Source: CAZAMI01 sp964627805 (GTDB taxonomy: Archaea; Thermoproteota; Thermoprotei_A; Sulfolobales; NBVN01). From it: DNA of 35,349 bases. The notes beneath the pieces were generated by a model. It was not told where the DNA came from, did no database searches, and saw only the letters and a program-made list of their open reading frames with translations. The stretch covers positions 1-35,349 of the forward strand of contig CAZVLA010000043.1 of assembly GCA_964627805.1 (NCBI GenBank), read 5' to 3'. Position numbers and translations under genes: made by a program. Numbering within the stretch: the stretch's first letter is position 1; every line of letters begins with the position of its first letter. Of this stretch, positions 25,463-33,294 are shown in pieces.

Positions 25463-25564
25463 GATCCCCGGGCCGAAGGCAGCTGCGATACCTATGAATG
25501 CTGGTAACTCCCTTAACTTAAGACCTACCTTAAGCCTACCTACCTTAACTACCTCCCCCGCCGA
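25463..25564 (-). other. in-frame upstream extension of the Nramp-like gene without a canonical start
   Basis: The 34 codons upstream of GTG 25462 stay open to a TAG at 25565-25567 and encode LRELPAFIGIAAAFGPGI directly before the annotated start, as expected for the conserved start of helix 1. None of the 34 codons is ATG, GTG or TTG. A strong site GGAGGT (mRNA, at 25551-25556) is followed by seven bases and then GTA (25541-25543), exactly where a start should be. A TATA-like ATTATATCC lies at about 25602-25610. Either GTA is used, or a start was lost, or one base is wrong in the sequence. Confidence 0.6.
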
Positions 25565-25625
25565 CTATGGCTAATCACCACTTGAGGTTAGGGTTGTGGG
25601 GGATATAATGTAGGTGGTTAACATA

Positions 25626-26342
25626 TTAACTACTTAAGTAGGGCTTAACCACCTTAGTTAGGTTAAGTACTAGGTTCATTGCCTTACGCTCAGCCCTCCT
25701 AAGTACCTTAGCAACTGCTGCCTTAGACAGCCTCAACTCCCTAGCTAAGTCGCCTAGGTCTGCCTCCCTAGGGCTTGAGTAGTAACCCATGCTCAATGCC
25801 TTACTAACAACTACTCCCTGCTGATTAGTTAGTAGTGAGTCCTTGATTAAGTTACTTAACCTAATGAGTGATTCAGGTGATGTTAATAATGCAATGATTG
25901 GTGCTTCCTTAATACCTACACTCAATTCAGTAATTACCTCAACCTCATTACTAACCCTTAAGTCATTAAGTACCTCATTAGCTACCCTCCTACTAGGTGT
26001 TACTACTACCCAATCCTCACTACCTCCCTTAGCTATTAGTGGTTTGAATGTTAGTGACTTACTACACATACACTCGAAGGCCTTAGTTGGTGAGCACTTA
26101 ATCACGATTAGTGAGGTATTACTTGATGTAGTTATGAATTCAGTACTCTTAGCTCCAGACTTAATTAGTAGTTCATGAATTAACTTCCTAGGTACTTCGT
26201 AGTGCTTAATGAGTGCCACGACCCTTAAGTAATTACTGACCAGTCTAGAGTCTATTATGTAAATCTCAATACTAGGTAAGTAAGTACTCAACCTAACTAC
26301 TGGGCAGTCGGGTTGCTTCATCCTAATCACGGCTACCCTCAA
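25626..26342 (-). CDS. HTH_10 (bacterio-opsin activator type) transcriptional regulator
   Basis: The 238-aa protein has the C-terminal HTH_10 domain: LTNQQGVVVSKALSMGYY, then SSPREADLGDLARELRLSKA and AVAKVLRRAERKAM (about residues 170-228), the standard pattern of the Bat-type archaeal family. The N-terminal 165 residues are a separate mixed alpha/beta sensing region of a kind common in crenarchaeal members, with four Cys (13, 79, 86, 88) that might bind a metal. TTG 26342 follows a perfect GAGGTG site. It sits between the MFS gene and the Nramp-like gene on the same strand, and might control either. An AT-rich palindrome lies over its TATA box. Confidence 0.88.
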   Translation of the reverse strand: MRVAVIRMKQPDCPVVRLSTYLPSIEIYIIDSRLVSNYLRVVALIKHYEVPRKLIHELLIKSGAKSTEFITTSSNTSLIVIKCSPTKAFECMCSKSLTFKPLIAKGGSEDWVVVTPSRRVANEVLNDLRVSNEVEVITELSVGIKEAPIIALLTSPESLIRLSNLIKDSLLTNQQGVVVSKALSMGYYSSPREADLGDLARELRLSKAAVAKVLRRAERKAMNLVLNLTKVVKPYLSS

Positions 26343-26372
26343 GGGAGCACCTCATTGAATCTACGTAGGTAT

Positions 26373-26392
26373 TCTTTAAATAATTTAAACAT
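26373..26392 (-). promoter_or_regulatory. palindromic TATA region of the HTH_10 gene
   Basis: TTTAAATAATTTAAA (26375-26389) is a perfect palindrome around a central A. On - it provides a TATA box about 35-45 nt before TTG 26342. A dyad over the TATA box is a usual site for self-repression in archaea; this role is inferred. Confidence 0.45.
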
Positions 26393-26405
26393 TTTAAGCT
26401 GGTAA

Positions 26406-27593
26406 CTACCTAACTTCACTACCTAATGCCTTAGTTAATGAGTAGGTAGCTAGTGCTAGTAAGGCCGTACCAGCTATGAATGGTGCCGTAGTCGATACTA
26501 CAGAGTACAGTAACCCCCCAATCATCGGGGCCGGTACAGCTAGTAAGGTCCTTACTGAGTCTAACCCAGTCCTTAAAGCACCTAACCTACGGGTACCACC
26601 CATGTAAGTAGTTAATGCGTTGAAGCCCGATATCCATAGTGAGACACTAACACCCATTAGTATCGGTGGTACGTATATGAGTGGTTCTGAAGTAGCTAGT
26701 GCTAAGGTAGCTACGGAGGAGGTAGCTACTACCTCATTAATTACTAACGCCTTACCAGCCCCTAACCTATCAGTTAAGTAACCTGCTGGGTAGGACATTA
26801 CTAGCATAGTAATCGCTAGTAAGCTATTGAAGAGAGCTACACCCTCATCACTTAAGCCGCAGTAACTCTTTAGGTAGGCGTTAATCATGGGCATCCAGAG
26901 TGCCCAGCCGAACCTATCTAGTATGGTGAAGAGCAGTAGCTTAGGTCTTAACTTAAGTACCTCAAAGACCCTTAGGTAGGACTCCTTAACACTACTTAAG
27001 AATCCCCTACTAACTACTGACTCAACCCTCAAGTCCTTAGTAGCTACGTAGAAGAGTGTAGCTGATGCAGTACCTAACGTACCTATAGCAGCCATAGCAC
27101 CTAAGTAGCCTAGGTACTTAGCAATACCTACAGCAATTAATGGTGAAGCAACCCTAAACACATTAAAGGCTAGCGAGAATGAGGCGTACACCCTACCGAA
27201 TACGTCAGTACGTACCTCCCTAACAACTACAGCACCCCTAACCGGTTGCCACATAAACATACTTAAATTAGCTAATGCGTAGGTAATGATTACTAAGTAG
27301 TAATTACCGTCGCTAATTAAGGGTAGGAGGAGTGAAGCAGTAATGAATACGTTAGAGAGGACACCAGCTAGGGCTACGTAGCCAGAGTCGATTACGTAGC
27401 CGATGAAGGGTAGTAGTAAGGCAGTAATTACTGAGGCGTAAGTAGCTATGGGCCCGAAGTCAGGTACTCTATAACCTATCGACAGTAGGTAGAGGGGGAG
27501 TAGTATACGGAATGAAGGCATTAAGACACCACGGATAGCTGAGCAGGCAGTAATTAGTGATAACCTCCTAGAAACCCTAAACACCGCATCCAC
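26406..27593 (-). CDS. major facilitator superfamily transporter
   Basis: The 395-aa protein has twelve predicted helices and the MFS signature between helices 2 and 3 of the second half, YPAGYLTDRLGAGKALVI (about residues 269-286), which is a motif A form. The first half has a weaker copy. The charged central loop near 195-210 fits the 6+6 split. The substrate is unknown; sugar, drug or metabolite export is possible. GTG 27593 is the annotated start. The HTH_10 regulator follows 63 bp downstream on the same strand. Confidence 0.87.
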   Translation of the reverse strand: MDAVFRVSRRLSLITACSAIRGVLMPSFRILLPLYLLSIGYRVPDFGPIATYASVITALLLPFIGYVIDSGYVALAGVLSNVFITASLLLPLISDGNYYLVIITYALANLSMFMWQPVRGAVVVREVRTDVFGRVYASFSLAFNVFRVASPLIAVGIAKYLGYLGAMAAIGTLGTASATLFYVATKDLRVESVVSRGFLSSVKESYLRVFEVLKLRPKLLLFTILDRFGWALWMPMINAYLKSYCGLSDEGVALFNSLLAITMLVMSYPAGYLTDRLGAGKALVINEVVATSSVATLALATSEPLIYVPPILMGVSVSLWISGFNALTTYMGGTRRLGALRTGLDSVRTLLAVPAPMIGGLLYSVVSTTAPFIAGTALLALATYSLTKALGSEVR

Positions 27594-27740
27594 TACTGAA
27601 TACCCCCTAGAACCTCACTAACTACTTCAAACCTAATTAAGGTGACTTAACTACTCATTAATTACCCCCGGTCGTAACTAACGCGACGTAATTAAGGTAA
27701 TTTACTTTTAATTAATTAAAGCAAGCTATACTATAGGTAG

Positions 27741-28355
27741 GTGAGTTCGTTGAGTACCTCCTTAGGTAGGGAGTTTATTGAGTACGTATTCTGGAGTAGG
27801 TGGAGGGCTATTAAGTCATTACTTGATGGCTCATTAAGTAAGTGTGAAGCATTGATTGAATTAACTAGAGCTACTCCAGTAATGATTACCCACGGACCTG
27901 AGGGTCTTAGGGGTTCGGTTAAGATGGTTGGTTTCGTACCTAGGGAGGGCTTAGTTAATGAGTTACTAAGTGAGGTTAGGGGGCTGGTTAGGGAGGGTCC
28001 CTTAAGGGGTGATGAATTACTTAAGTTCCTTGGTAAGTACGTCTATAATCCTGAGGTAATTGATTTTAGGTACCTAGCATCTCTTGAAATGGCTTTTAGG
28101 CATACATGGGCTAATGTTAGGGCTACTAAGGAGGCGGTACTACTCTTCTACACACCACCAGCTACCTCCTACGAGGTTAGGTGCTCAGTAAGGATTCTCG
28201 AGGAGGGTCCTTACTGGGAGTGGGTTAATTTAATGCATAGACTCTACCACGGAGGTAGTAAGTACTACCCAGTGTACTTAATGAGGATTAAGGAAGTGAT
28301 TAATAAGTCCGTAGGTCCTCAAGGATTCGGTAGTACCTCATACGTTATTGACTAG
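27741..28355 (+). CDS. protein of unknown function
   Basis: I do not recognise this protein of about 201-204 aa. It looks soluble and mixed alpha/beta, with the distinctive stretches ATPVMITHGPEGLRG, VGFVPREGL and a C-terminal aromatic-rich part WEWVNLMHRLYHGGSKYYPVY (first 20 residues only are meant as a marker region near 168-187). No known catalytic motif is clear. GTG 27741 and TTG 27750 are in frame; TTG is better placed because GGTGAG precedes it by five bases and GTG 27741 lies inside that site. AT-rich ACTTTTAATTAATTAAAG (about 27705-27722) serves as promoter. It overlaps the GT4 gene tail to tail by 11 bp. Confidence 0.6.
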   Translation: MSSLSTSLGREFIEYVFWSRWRAIKSLLDGSLSKCEALIELTRATPVMITHGPEGLRGSVKMVGFVPREGLVNELLSEVRGLVREGPLRGDELLKFLGKYVYNPEVIDFRYLASLEMAFRHTWANVRATKEAVLLFYTPPATSYEVRCSVRILEEGPYWEWVNLMHRLYHGGSKYYPVYLMRIKEVINKSVGPQGFGSTSYVID

Positions 28356-29505
28356 ACTCGAGGACTCTGTAGTATATGGTCCTATGTAACTCACCCACCC
28401 TCTCCCATGAAGTCTCTAGTGCGTAGTTCCATAACTTCTTACTAACCTCTAGAGCCTCTTCAGGGTACTCAATAAACCTAACTAACTTCTCAGCAATTAA
28501 GTCCGGGTCGTTCCTAGGTACGGTAGCTTCTGGAGCTACTTCATAGCACTCAATAAGCCTAGGTGCCCTACTACATACTACTGGTCTGTGAGTACCTATT
28601 GCTAGGTGGAAAGCACCGCTAACCCCTAAGTGGTACTTATCTTCGTAGGGGAACACTATTAAGTCGTTAAGTGCTATGAACTTAAGTAATTCCTCCCTAC
28701 TTAAGAACCTCTTAATGAGTACTACATCACTCCCTAACTCCCACATCAACTCCTTAACCCTACCTAAGTACTTATGACCGTCGTACTGGGGGGTACCTAT
28801 TAGTAGTAGCTTAGCGTCGTACTTACTACTAACTAACTTGAACGCCTTAAGTAACGTAATTAACCCCTTATCACCCCTTATGAAGCCTGGGGTAGTTATT
28901 AGTACCTCACCATCACTAATGAATTCATGAATACCTAACTCCCTAGCTAATTCACGCCTACTAACCACCCTGTACGGGTTTATGAGGGTTCCGTGAGGTA
29001 CCCTAAATAACTTACTAGGGTCGGTACCCTCCATAATCAACTCATACTCCTGAACTACGCTATGCACGATTACCGCGTCACATAACCTAACTAACTCCCT
29101 CTGAAACTCAACGTACTCACTACCCTTTAATGCGTGTGCTACCGTATGTAGAGTAACTACTACATCCTTACCTAACTCCTTAAGACCCTTAACGAGCCTT
29201 AAGAACCCACCTAAGCTAGTGAATACGCCGTACTCGTGCTGTATATGGATTACATCCGGATCCAACTCCCTAACGCACTCAATAATACCGTCGTAGCTTG
29301 AGTCACTTACTGAGAAGCAAGTCACGCACTCACTACCTGAGTACTTATCTACGTACCTAATACCTAACCCACCAACACCCTCAGCATTACCCACCAGTAC
29401 GGTCTCCACATCACCGAATGAGTTAAGTACTGAAGCAAGCATACTCACGTACTCAGCTATACCGCACTCCGAGGGTGGTGTCCTAGACACTATAGCTACC
29501 CTCAC
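28345..29505 (-). CDS. GT-B fold family 4 glycosyltransferase
   Basis: The 386-aa protein has a two-Rossmann layout. The N-terminal part begins RVAIVSRTPPSECGIAEYV, with the glycine-rich acceptor loop, then VIHIQHEYGVF (about 94-104) and VTLHTVAH. The C-terminal donor part has TPGFIRGDKGLITLLKAF (about 207-224), LLIGTP and a donor-site segment FPYEDKYHLGVSGAFHLAIG (about 300-319). It resembles cytosolic glycosyltransferases that build surface glycans or trehalose-like sugars; the sugar is unknown. GTG 29505 follows GGTGAGGGGGA. A TATA-like element on - lies at about 29552-29565. The gene is probably transcribed alone. Confidence 0.88.
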   Translation of the reverse strand: MRVAIVSRTPPSECGIAEYVSMLASVLNSFGDVETVLVGNAEGVGGLGIRYVDKYSGSECVTCFSVSDSSYDGIIECVRELDPDVIHIQHEYGVFTSLGGFLRLVKGLKELGKDVVVTLHTVAHALKGSEYVEFQRELVRLCDAVIVHSVVQEYELIMEGTDPSKLFRVPHGTLINPYRVVSRRELARELGIHEFISDGEVLITTPGFIRGDKGLITLLKAFKLVSSKYDAKLLLIGTPQYDGHKYLGRVKELMWELGSDVVLIKRFLSREELLKFIALNDLIVFPYEDKYHLGVSGAFHLAIGTHRPVVCSRAPRLIECYEVAPEATVPRNDPDLIAEKLVRFIEYPEEALEVSKKLWNYALETSWERVGELHRTIYYRVLESSQ

Positions 29506-29717
29506 TCCCCCTCACCCCCGTATGATTAAGTAGTCATTAGTGGGGGGTGACGTATAAGTTTAACCCGTAAGGCTTAAGTAGGGGGTTAAGTACTTCGTAA
29601 GTCATCTTAACCTACTCAGTAGCACCAATAACGTAGTGATTAGAGTACTTAACAACCTTACCTAACTAGATTCAGTAATTACTGAGTAGTACGTAGGTCA
29701 ATAACGACCTATAGTGC
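29506..29717. other. 212-bp intergenic region with several inverted repeats
   Basis: It holds the likely GT4 promoter on - (TTAAACTTATA, about 29552-29562). It also has the perfect palindromes CTACTCAGTAG (29612-29622) and TCAGTAATTACTGA (29672-29685), and a small hairpin AGGTC-AATAAC-GACCT (29695-29710) just past the stop of the transglutaminase-like gene. I see no gene here. Local composition favours such palindromes, so the significance is limited. Confidence 0.4.
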
Positions 29718-30944
29718 CTAAGTAGGTCTGACTAGCTTAACGTACCTAACCCTACTTAATTGAGTTAATTCATTAATTAGTCCGTACTTACTAACGCTAC
29801 TTAAGGTGCTGAGGAAGTTCACCGCGTCCTTAAGTGATGGTGGTCTAGACCTCATTAGGTAGTATACGTACTTAGCTAACGCATCAAGTACTAAGTACTT
29901 AGGTATGCCTAACTCCTTAGTAGCTGTATTAACGTACTTAGCAGGTACCGCGAGTACTACCTCGTAAGCACCTATTGAGTTCATTACCTTCCTAAACTCC
30001 TTGGCAATACCCTTAGGTACTGAGGTATCGTTAGTTACGTTTAGGAATATGAATGGGTAGAAGATTAGTGAACCAGCTAGTAAGTCGATTGAGGACCACC
30101 CAATACCGGGTAGGTAAGCTATTACGAATGCGTGTGGACCTAAGTTAGTTACGTCCCTAGTTACTAAGCCATACCTACTGACTATAGGCTTCTTAACCTT
30201 AATAACTACGTACCCCTCACCCATTAACGCAGGTACTCCGTAACTCCATAGGAGCTCAGTCAATACCCTAGACATGTCGTCGCAATCACCCCTCCCACTC
30301 TTAACGGTCTCCGTAACGCTGTGCGGTATTGGTGATGGTGTGTAGTTTATGTAGTATAGGTAAGTAAACATAGCTGCGTAGGTAGCTAACCCAGCTACGC
30401 TTAAGTTACTTAAGCTTAGGGACCTACCCTCAAGGAACTTAATGAAGTCCTTCCTAACTACCTCATATATTATCGGTTCAGCCTTACCTACGTACTTCCT
30501 AATTAACTCCTTAGGTACTGAGTAGCTATGGTAGAGCTGGGGCTTCCTACTAAGTGATAGTAACTGACCGAATAACCAAGTATGTTCTGGGTAGCACACC
30601 TTAACGTAGCTAATTACGTAGGTTAGTAAGTTCCTCGTCTTAGGCGTTACCCTCAACCTACCTAAGCTCTCATTAGCACCTATGACTACGTATGCTGTTT
30701 GATTAATTAGTCCTAAGCTTAAGTTAATGGGTATGTCCAGCGTTATGTTAGTACTCATGCTTGAGTTGAAGAAGTACACTAGATCCATGAAGTAGTAGGT
30801 CCTACACTCCGTAGGTACCCCGTAGGAGGGGGTAGGGGTACTAACGCCTGAGCCTGTACTAGCTAGTACTGTTAAGGGGGTTAGGGTAGTTAATGATGTA
30901 GTCAGTACCACTAAGTACGTAAGCACTACTAAGTACCTACGCAT
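29718..30944 (-). CDS. secreted transglutaminase-like (cysteine peptidase fold) protein
   Basis: The 408-aa protein has an N-terminal signal or anchor (about 5-28) followed by an extracytoplasmic region with many N-glycosylation sequons. The transglutaminase-core triad is complete: Cys221 in GRGDCDDMSRVLTELLWSYG, His271 in GPHAFVIAYLPG and Asp287 in WSSIDLL. In this superfamily the triad serves proteolysis or amide transfer, and archaeal members are usually regarded as peptidases. A C-terminal helix bundle (about 340-400) follows. ATG 30944 has no binding site and lies close behind a TATA box at 30969-30982, so the mRNA may be leaderless. A role in surface-protein processing is plausible. Confidence 0.83.
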   Translation of the reverse strand: MRRYLVVLTYLVVLTTSLTTLTPLTVLASTGSGVSTPTPSYGVPTECRTYYFMDLVYFFNSSMSTNITLDIPINLSLGLINQTAYVVIGANESLGRLRVTPKTRNLLTYVISYVKVCYPEHTWLFGQLLSLSRKPQLYHSYSVPKELIRKYVGKAEPIIYEVVRKDFIKFLEGRSLSLSNLSVAGLATYAAMFTYLYYINYTPSPIPHSVTETVKSGRGDCDDMSRVLTELLWSYGVPALMGEGYVVIKVKKPIVSRYGLVTRDVTNLGPHAFVIAYLPGIGWSSIDLLAGSLIFYPFIFLNVTNDTSVPKGIAKEFRKVMNSIGAYEVVLAVPAKYVNTATKELGIPKYLVLDALAKYVYYLMRSRPPSLKDAVNFLSTLSSVSKYGLINELTQLSRVRYVKLVRPT

Positions 30945-30968
30945 CCCCGACGCCGTATCTACTTCATA

Positions 30969-30982
30969 CTTAAGTATATAGG
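30969..30982 (-). promoter_or_regulatory. TATA box of the transglutaminase-like gene
   Basis: On -, CCTATATACTTAAG lies 25-38 nt before ATG 30944, a spacing that predicts a leaderless or almost leaderless mRNA, in line with the missing ribosome binding site. Confidence 0.6.
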
Positions 30983-31040
30983 CTTAACCAACCTACAAAC
31001 ATAATTACTTAAGGATCAACGGATTTAGTAGGTGGTTGAG

Positions 31041-31784
31041 TTGAGGGTATACTACTTAGGTACTGCAGGTGCTGGGGGCCCTCCGGGTAGGGCTAGGGCT
31101 TCATTACTTATTGAGTCTAAGTCAGTTAGGGTACTGATTGACTTCGGTGAGGCCTCCTCCTGGAGGCTTGACTACTTAGGGCTTACGCTTAGGGACATCG
31201 ACTTAATCTACGTAAGTCATGAGCACTTAGACCATTGGGGAGGTCTATTCGATGCTGCTGTCATGGCGTTAGCTAGGGGTGGGTTGAGTAGGTTGAGGAT
31301 AGCTACTCACGAATCAATTACTGAGCGTGTTATGGGGTTGATTAAGCCTACATTACCTAAGGAGGTTAGGGGATCTACTGAGTTCCTAGGTATTAGTAGG
31401 GAGTTGAGTATTGGTGACTTAAGGATCTCACCAGTTAAGTCTAGACACACCGTACCTACTTACGGGGTCGTCGTTAGTGATGGTGACTCAATAATATACT
31501 ACACATCAGACACTACCCAGACTAGTGACGTAGTTAAGGTTGCTGAATTAGCTGACTTAGTAATTCATGAGGCTACCCTACCTGGTGGTATGGAGGAGTT
31601 AGCTAGGTCTAAGGGGCACTCAACAGTTGATGAGGTGATTAAGCTGAGTAAGTCAGTTAGGGGCTTAGTAACTACGTTCCACTTAAGTAGGGAGTCTGAG
31701 GAGTACATACTTAGGAGATTGAGTAGTAGGTCTAAGCCTAGGAACTTGGTAGTACCTAATGACTTAACCATTATTGAGTTATGA
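31041..31784 (+). CDS. metallo-beta-lactamase fold hydrolase, RNase Z-like
   Basis: The protein of about 247 aa has the MBL metal site H60-x-H62-x-D64-H65 (SHEHLDHWGG). It also has a later His in VKSRHTVPTYG, the Asp of YYTSDT, the motif VIHEAT and a C-terminal His (TTFHLS), in the RNase Z/ElaC order. The N-terminal LRVYYLGTAGAGGPPGRARAS is the typical first strand and loop. It is somewhat shorter than tRNase Z and I cannot see a clear exosite arm, so the substrate may differ from tRNA. I chose TTG 31041 because AGGTGGTTGAG precedes it; GTG 31032 lies inside that site and would add three residues. Confidence 0.87.
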   Translation: MRVYYLGTAGAGGPPGRARASLLIESKSVRVLIDFGEASSWRLDYLGLTLRDIDLIYVSHEHLDHWGGLFDAAVMALARGGLSRLRIATHESITERVMGLIKPTLPKEVRGSTEFLGISRELSIGDLRISPVKSRHTVPTYGVVVSDGDSIIYYTSDTTQTSDVVKVAELADLVIHEATLPGGMEELARSKGHSTVDEVIKLSKSVRGLVTTFHLSRESEEYILRRLSSRSKPRNLVVPNDLTIIEL

Positions 31785-31790
31785 CAAAAA

Positions 31791-32219
31791 CTACTCAGTA
31801 GGTACTGAGAGTAGGGTAACTATAGCTTCTACTAAGTCCCTAATGGATAGCATACCTATTGGCTTACCCTCCTTATCAACTACTGGTAAGTGCCTTATGT
31901 TAGCGTCCCTCATGATCTTAAGTGCTTCGGTAATTGGTGCTCCGGGACTAATCGTTAGTGGGTTCTCAGTCATGAACATCCATATAGGGTACTTCCTACC
32001 TACCTTACCCTCAGCCATAGCGAATACTAAGTCCCTCTCAGTAATTATCCCCTCAATCCTACCCTCCTTACTAACCACTATTACGCTACCTATGTTATTC
32101 TCCTTCATTAACTTAGCAGCATCCTCTAGGGGTGCGTCCCTATCTATAGTTATTGCTGGTGTCGACATGAGGTCCTCAACCCTTAAGGGTACCTTCCTCC
32201 TCCTACGAATGAATGGCAC
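31791..32219 (-). CDS. two-CBS-domain protein
   Basis: The 142-aa protein is a single pair of CBS repeats (about 13-70 and 80-138), which fold together and bind adenine nucleotides or SAM. Typical features are VEDLMSTPAITIDRDAPLE, IGSVIVVSKEGRIEGIITERDL and, in the second copy, IRHLPVVDKEGKPIGMLSIRDL. No effector domain is fused, so it may regulate a partner or be a stand-alone energy sensor. A basic N-terminus (RRRRKV near 4-9) precedes the first repeat. GTG 32219 follows GGAGGTG. It is convergent with the RNase Z-like gene with a 6-bp gap. Confidence 0.93.
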   Translation of the reverse strand: MPFIRRRRKVPLRVEDLMSTPAITIDRDAPLEDAAKLMKENNIGSVIVVSKEGRIEGIITERDLVFAMAEGKVGRKYPIWMFMTENPLTISPGAPITEALKIMRDANIRHLPVVDKEGKPIGMLSIRDLVEAIVTLLSVPTE

Positions 32220-32321
32220 TTAAGAACACCTCCAAGTAGATTTACTGATCTTAAGTTATTGTGGGTTTCGTTAAGTGATTAAGTTATTTAGGCTTAGGAG
32301 TTAGTACTTCTGGTTAGGGAG

Positions 32322-32834
32322 TTGCCTATTGATGAGCATAGGGAATTAGCTAGGGGTTTGAAGGTTAGGTTCTGCCTACTAGTGACTAGTGACGCAATCT
32401 TCGAGGGTAGGAGGGTTGATGAGTTAACACCACTAGCTAAGGAATTAGTTAGTTCTGAGGGTCACGAGTTAGTTAAGTCTGTTAAAGCACCTAATAAGCC
32501 CGAGTTAATTCGTGAGTTACTTAAGGAGTTACTAAGTAGTGGTGAGTGCGACGTAGTAGTAACTACTGGAGGTACGGGTATCGGGCGTAGGGACGTAACG
32601 GTTGACGTAGTTAATGAGTTATGCAATAAGTACCTACCAGGTTATGGTGAGTTATTCAGGTACTTAACCTACTTAAGGCACGGAACAGCAGCTATAGCCT
32701 CTAGAGCTACCGCCTGCGTAGTGGGTAGTAAGTTGGTATTCACTACGCCGGGCTCGAGGGACGCCTTCGAGTTAGCTATGAAGGAGCTAATACTACCAGA
32801 GATTAAGCACTTAGTTATGGAGTTGAGGAGGTAG
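32322..32834 (+). CDS. moaB: MoaB/MogA-type molybdopterin adenylyltransferase
   Basis: The 170-aa protein belongs to the MoaB/MogA family, which adenylates molybdopterin before metal insertion; in archaea it usually serves tungsten or molybdenum enzymes. VVVTTGGTGIGRRDVT (78-93), PGYGELFR (106-113) and TTPGSRDA (141-148) are the family motifs lining the active site. TTG 32322 has no ideal binding site (AGGGAG close by), so the start is moderately certain. No other Moa or Moe gene is in the window. A possible hairpin spans the stop codon. Confidence 0.93.
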   Translation: MPIDEHRELARGLKVRFCLLVTSDAIFEGRRVDELTPLAKELVSSEGHELVKSVKAPNKPELIRELLKELLSSGECDVVVTTGGTGIGRRDVTVDVVNELCNKYLPGYGELFRYLTYLRHGTAAIASRATACVVGSKLVFTTPGSRDAFELAMKELILPEIKHLVMELRR

Positions 32835-32858
32835 TTAGGGCTTAAGACCCAACTCCTC
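32825..32858 (+). terminator. hairpin spanning the moaB stop; gap to 33051 otherwise empty
   Basis: GAGGAG (32825-32830) pairs with CTCCTC (32853-32858), and inner TT-GGG/CCC-AA pairs extend it around loop CTTAAGA. The 217-bp gap to 33051 holds a second weaker repeat, TAGGTTA/TAACCTA at about 32926-32952, and no gene I can support. Confidence 0.35.
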
Positions 32859-33051
32859 CATTAACCTCCCCCACTAACCCCTTACTAACTAACCTACTCA
32901 TTATCTCCCCAACCCATTGCAGGGTAGGTTAGCTACGGTCATTAACCTAGGTACGGTAGTGATTCGTAAGTACTGATGAAGTATGTGTTAGCACTACCTA
33001 ATACCTAAATGAGTTAGGGTTGACTAGTTAAGTGAGAGTAAGTAAAAGGAA

Positions 33052-33288
33052 TTACCTACGCTTAATACCTAAGTAGTTTCTTAGGGCTGCTGAGTTCATG
33101 TATGCGTGAATCACTGATACCCCTAACGCTGTGAATCCCATGTATGTATGTATGTCGGTAGTTACCGTAGGTACCCTAATACCTAGGGATGTCATCAGTA
33201 GTAGGAACCCCGTAGCACCAGTTACTAACCATGTAGTTAGGAGTGTTAGTGATGTTGCCTTACGTATTAGGTGTAGGTACTTACTCAT
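33052..33288 (-). CDS. small two-helix membrane protein, DUF4405-like, possible heme binder
   Basis: The 78-aa protein has two helices (about 12-35 and 47-65). The second carries His47 and His61, an H-x13-H spacing typical of b-type heme helices, in TDIHTYMGFTALGVSVIHAYMN; another His lies at residue 6. It resembles DUF4405 and ferric-reductase-like or cytochrome b561-like small proteins. Two helices alone could form a heme site only as a dimer or with a partner. ATG 33288 has GGTGATGAGTC directly before it, overlapping the stop region of the upstream secreted-protein gene (7-bp gap), so the two are a coupled pair. Confidence 0.7.
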   Translation of the reverse strand: MSKYLHLIRKATSLTLLTTWLVTGATGFLLLMTSLGIRVPTVTTDIHTYMGFTALGVSVIHAYMNSAALRNYLGIKRR

Positions 33289-33294
33289 GACTCA

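Noticed and set aside
31774..32223. Long open frame on +
   Set aside because: Antisense to the clear CBS-domain gene; composition mirrors its codons.
32940..33045. Possible C/D box small RNA (CTGATGA)
   Set aside because: No convincing D box (CTGA) pair at proper spacing.
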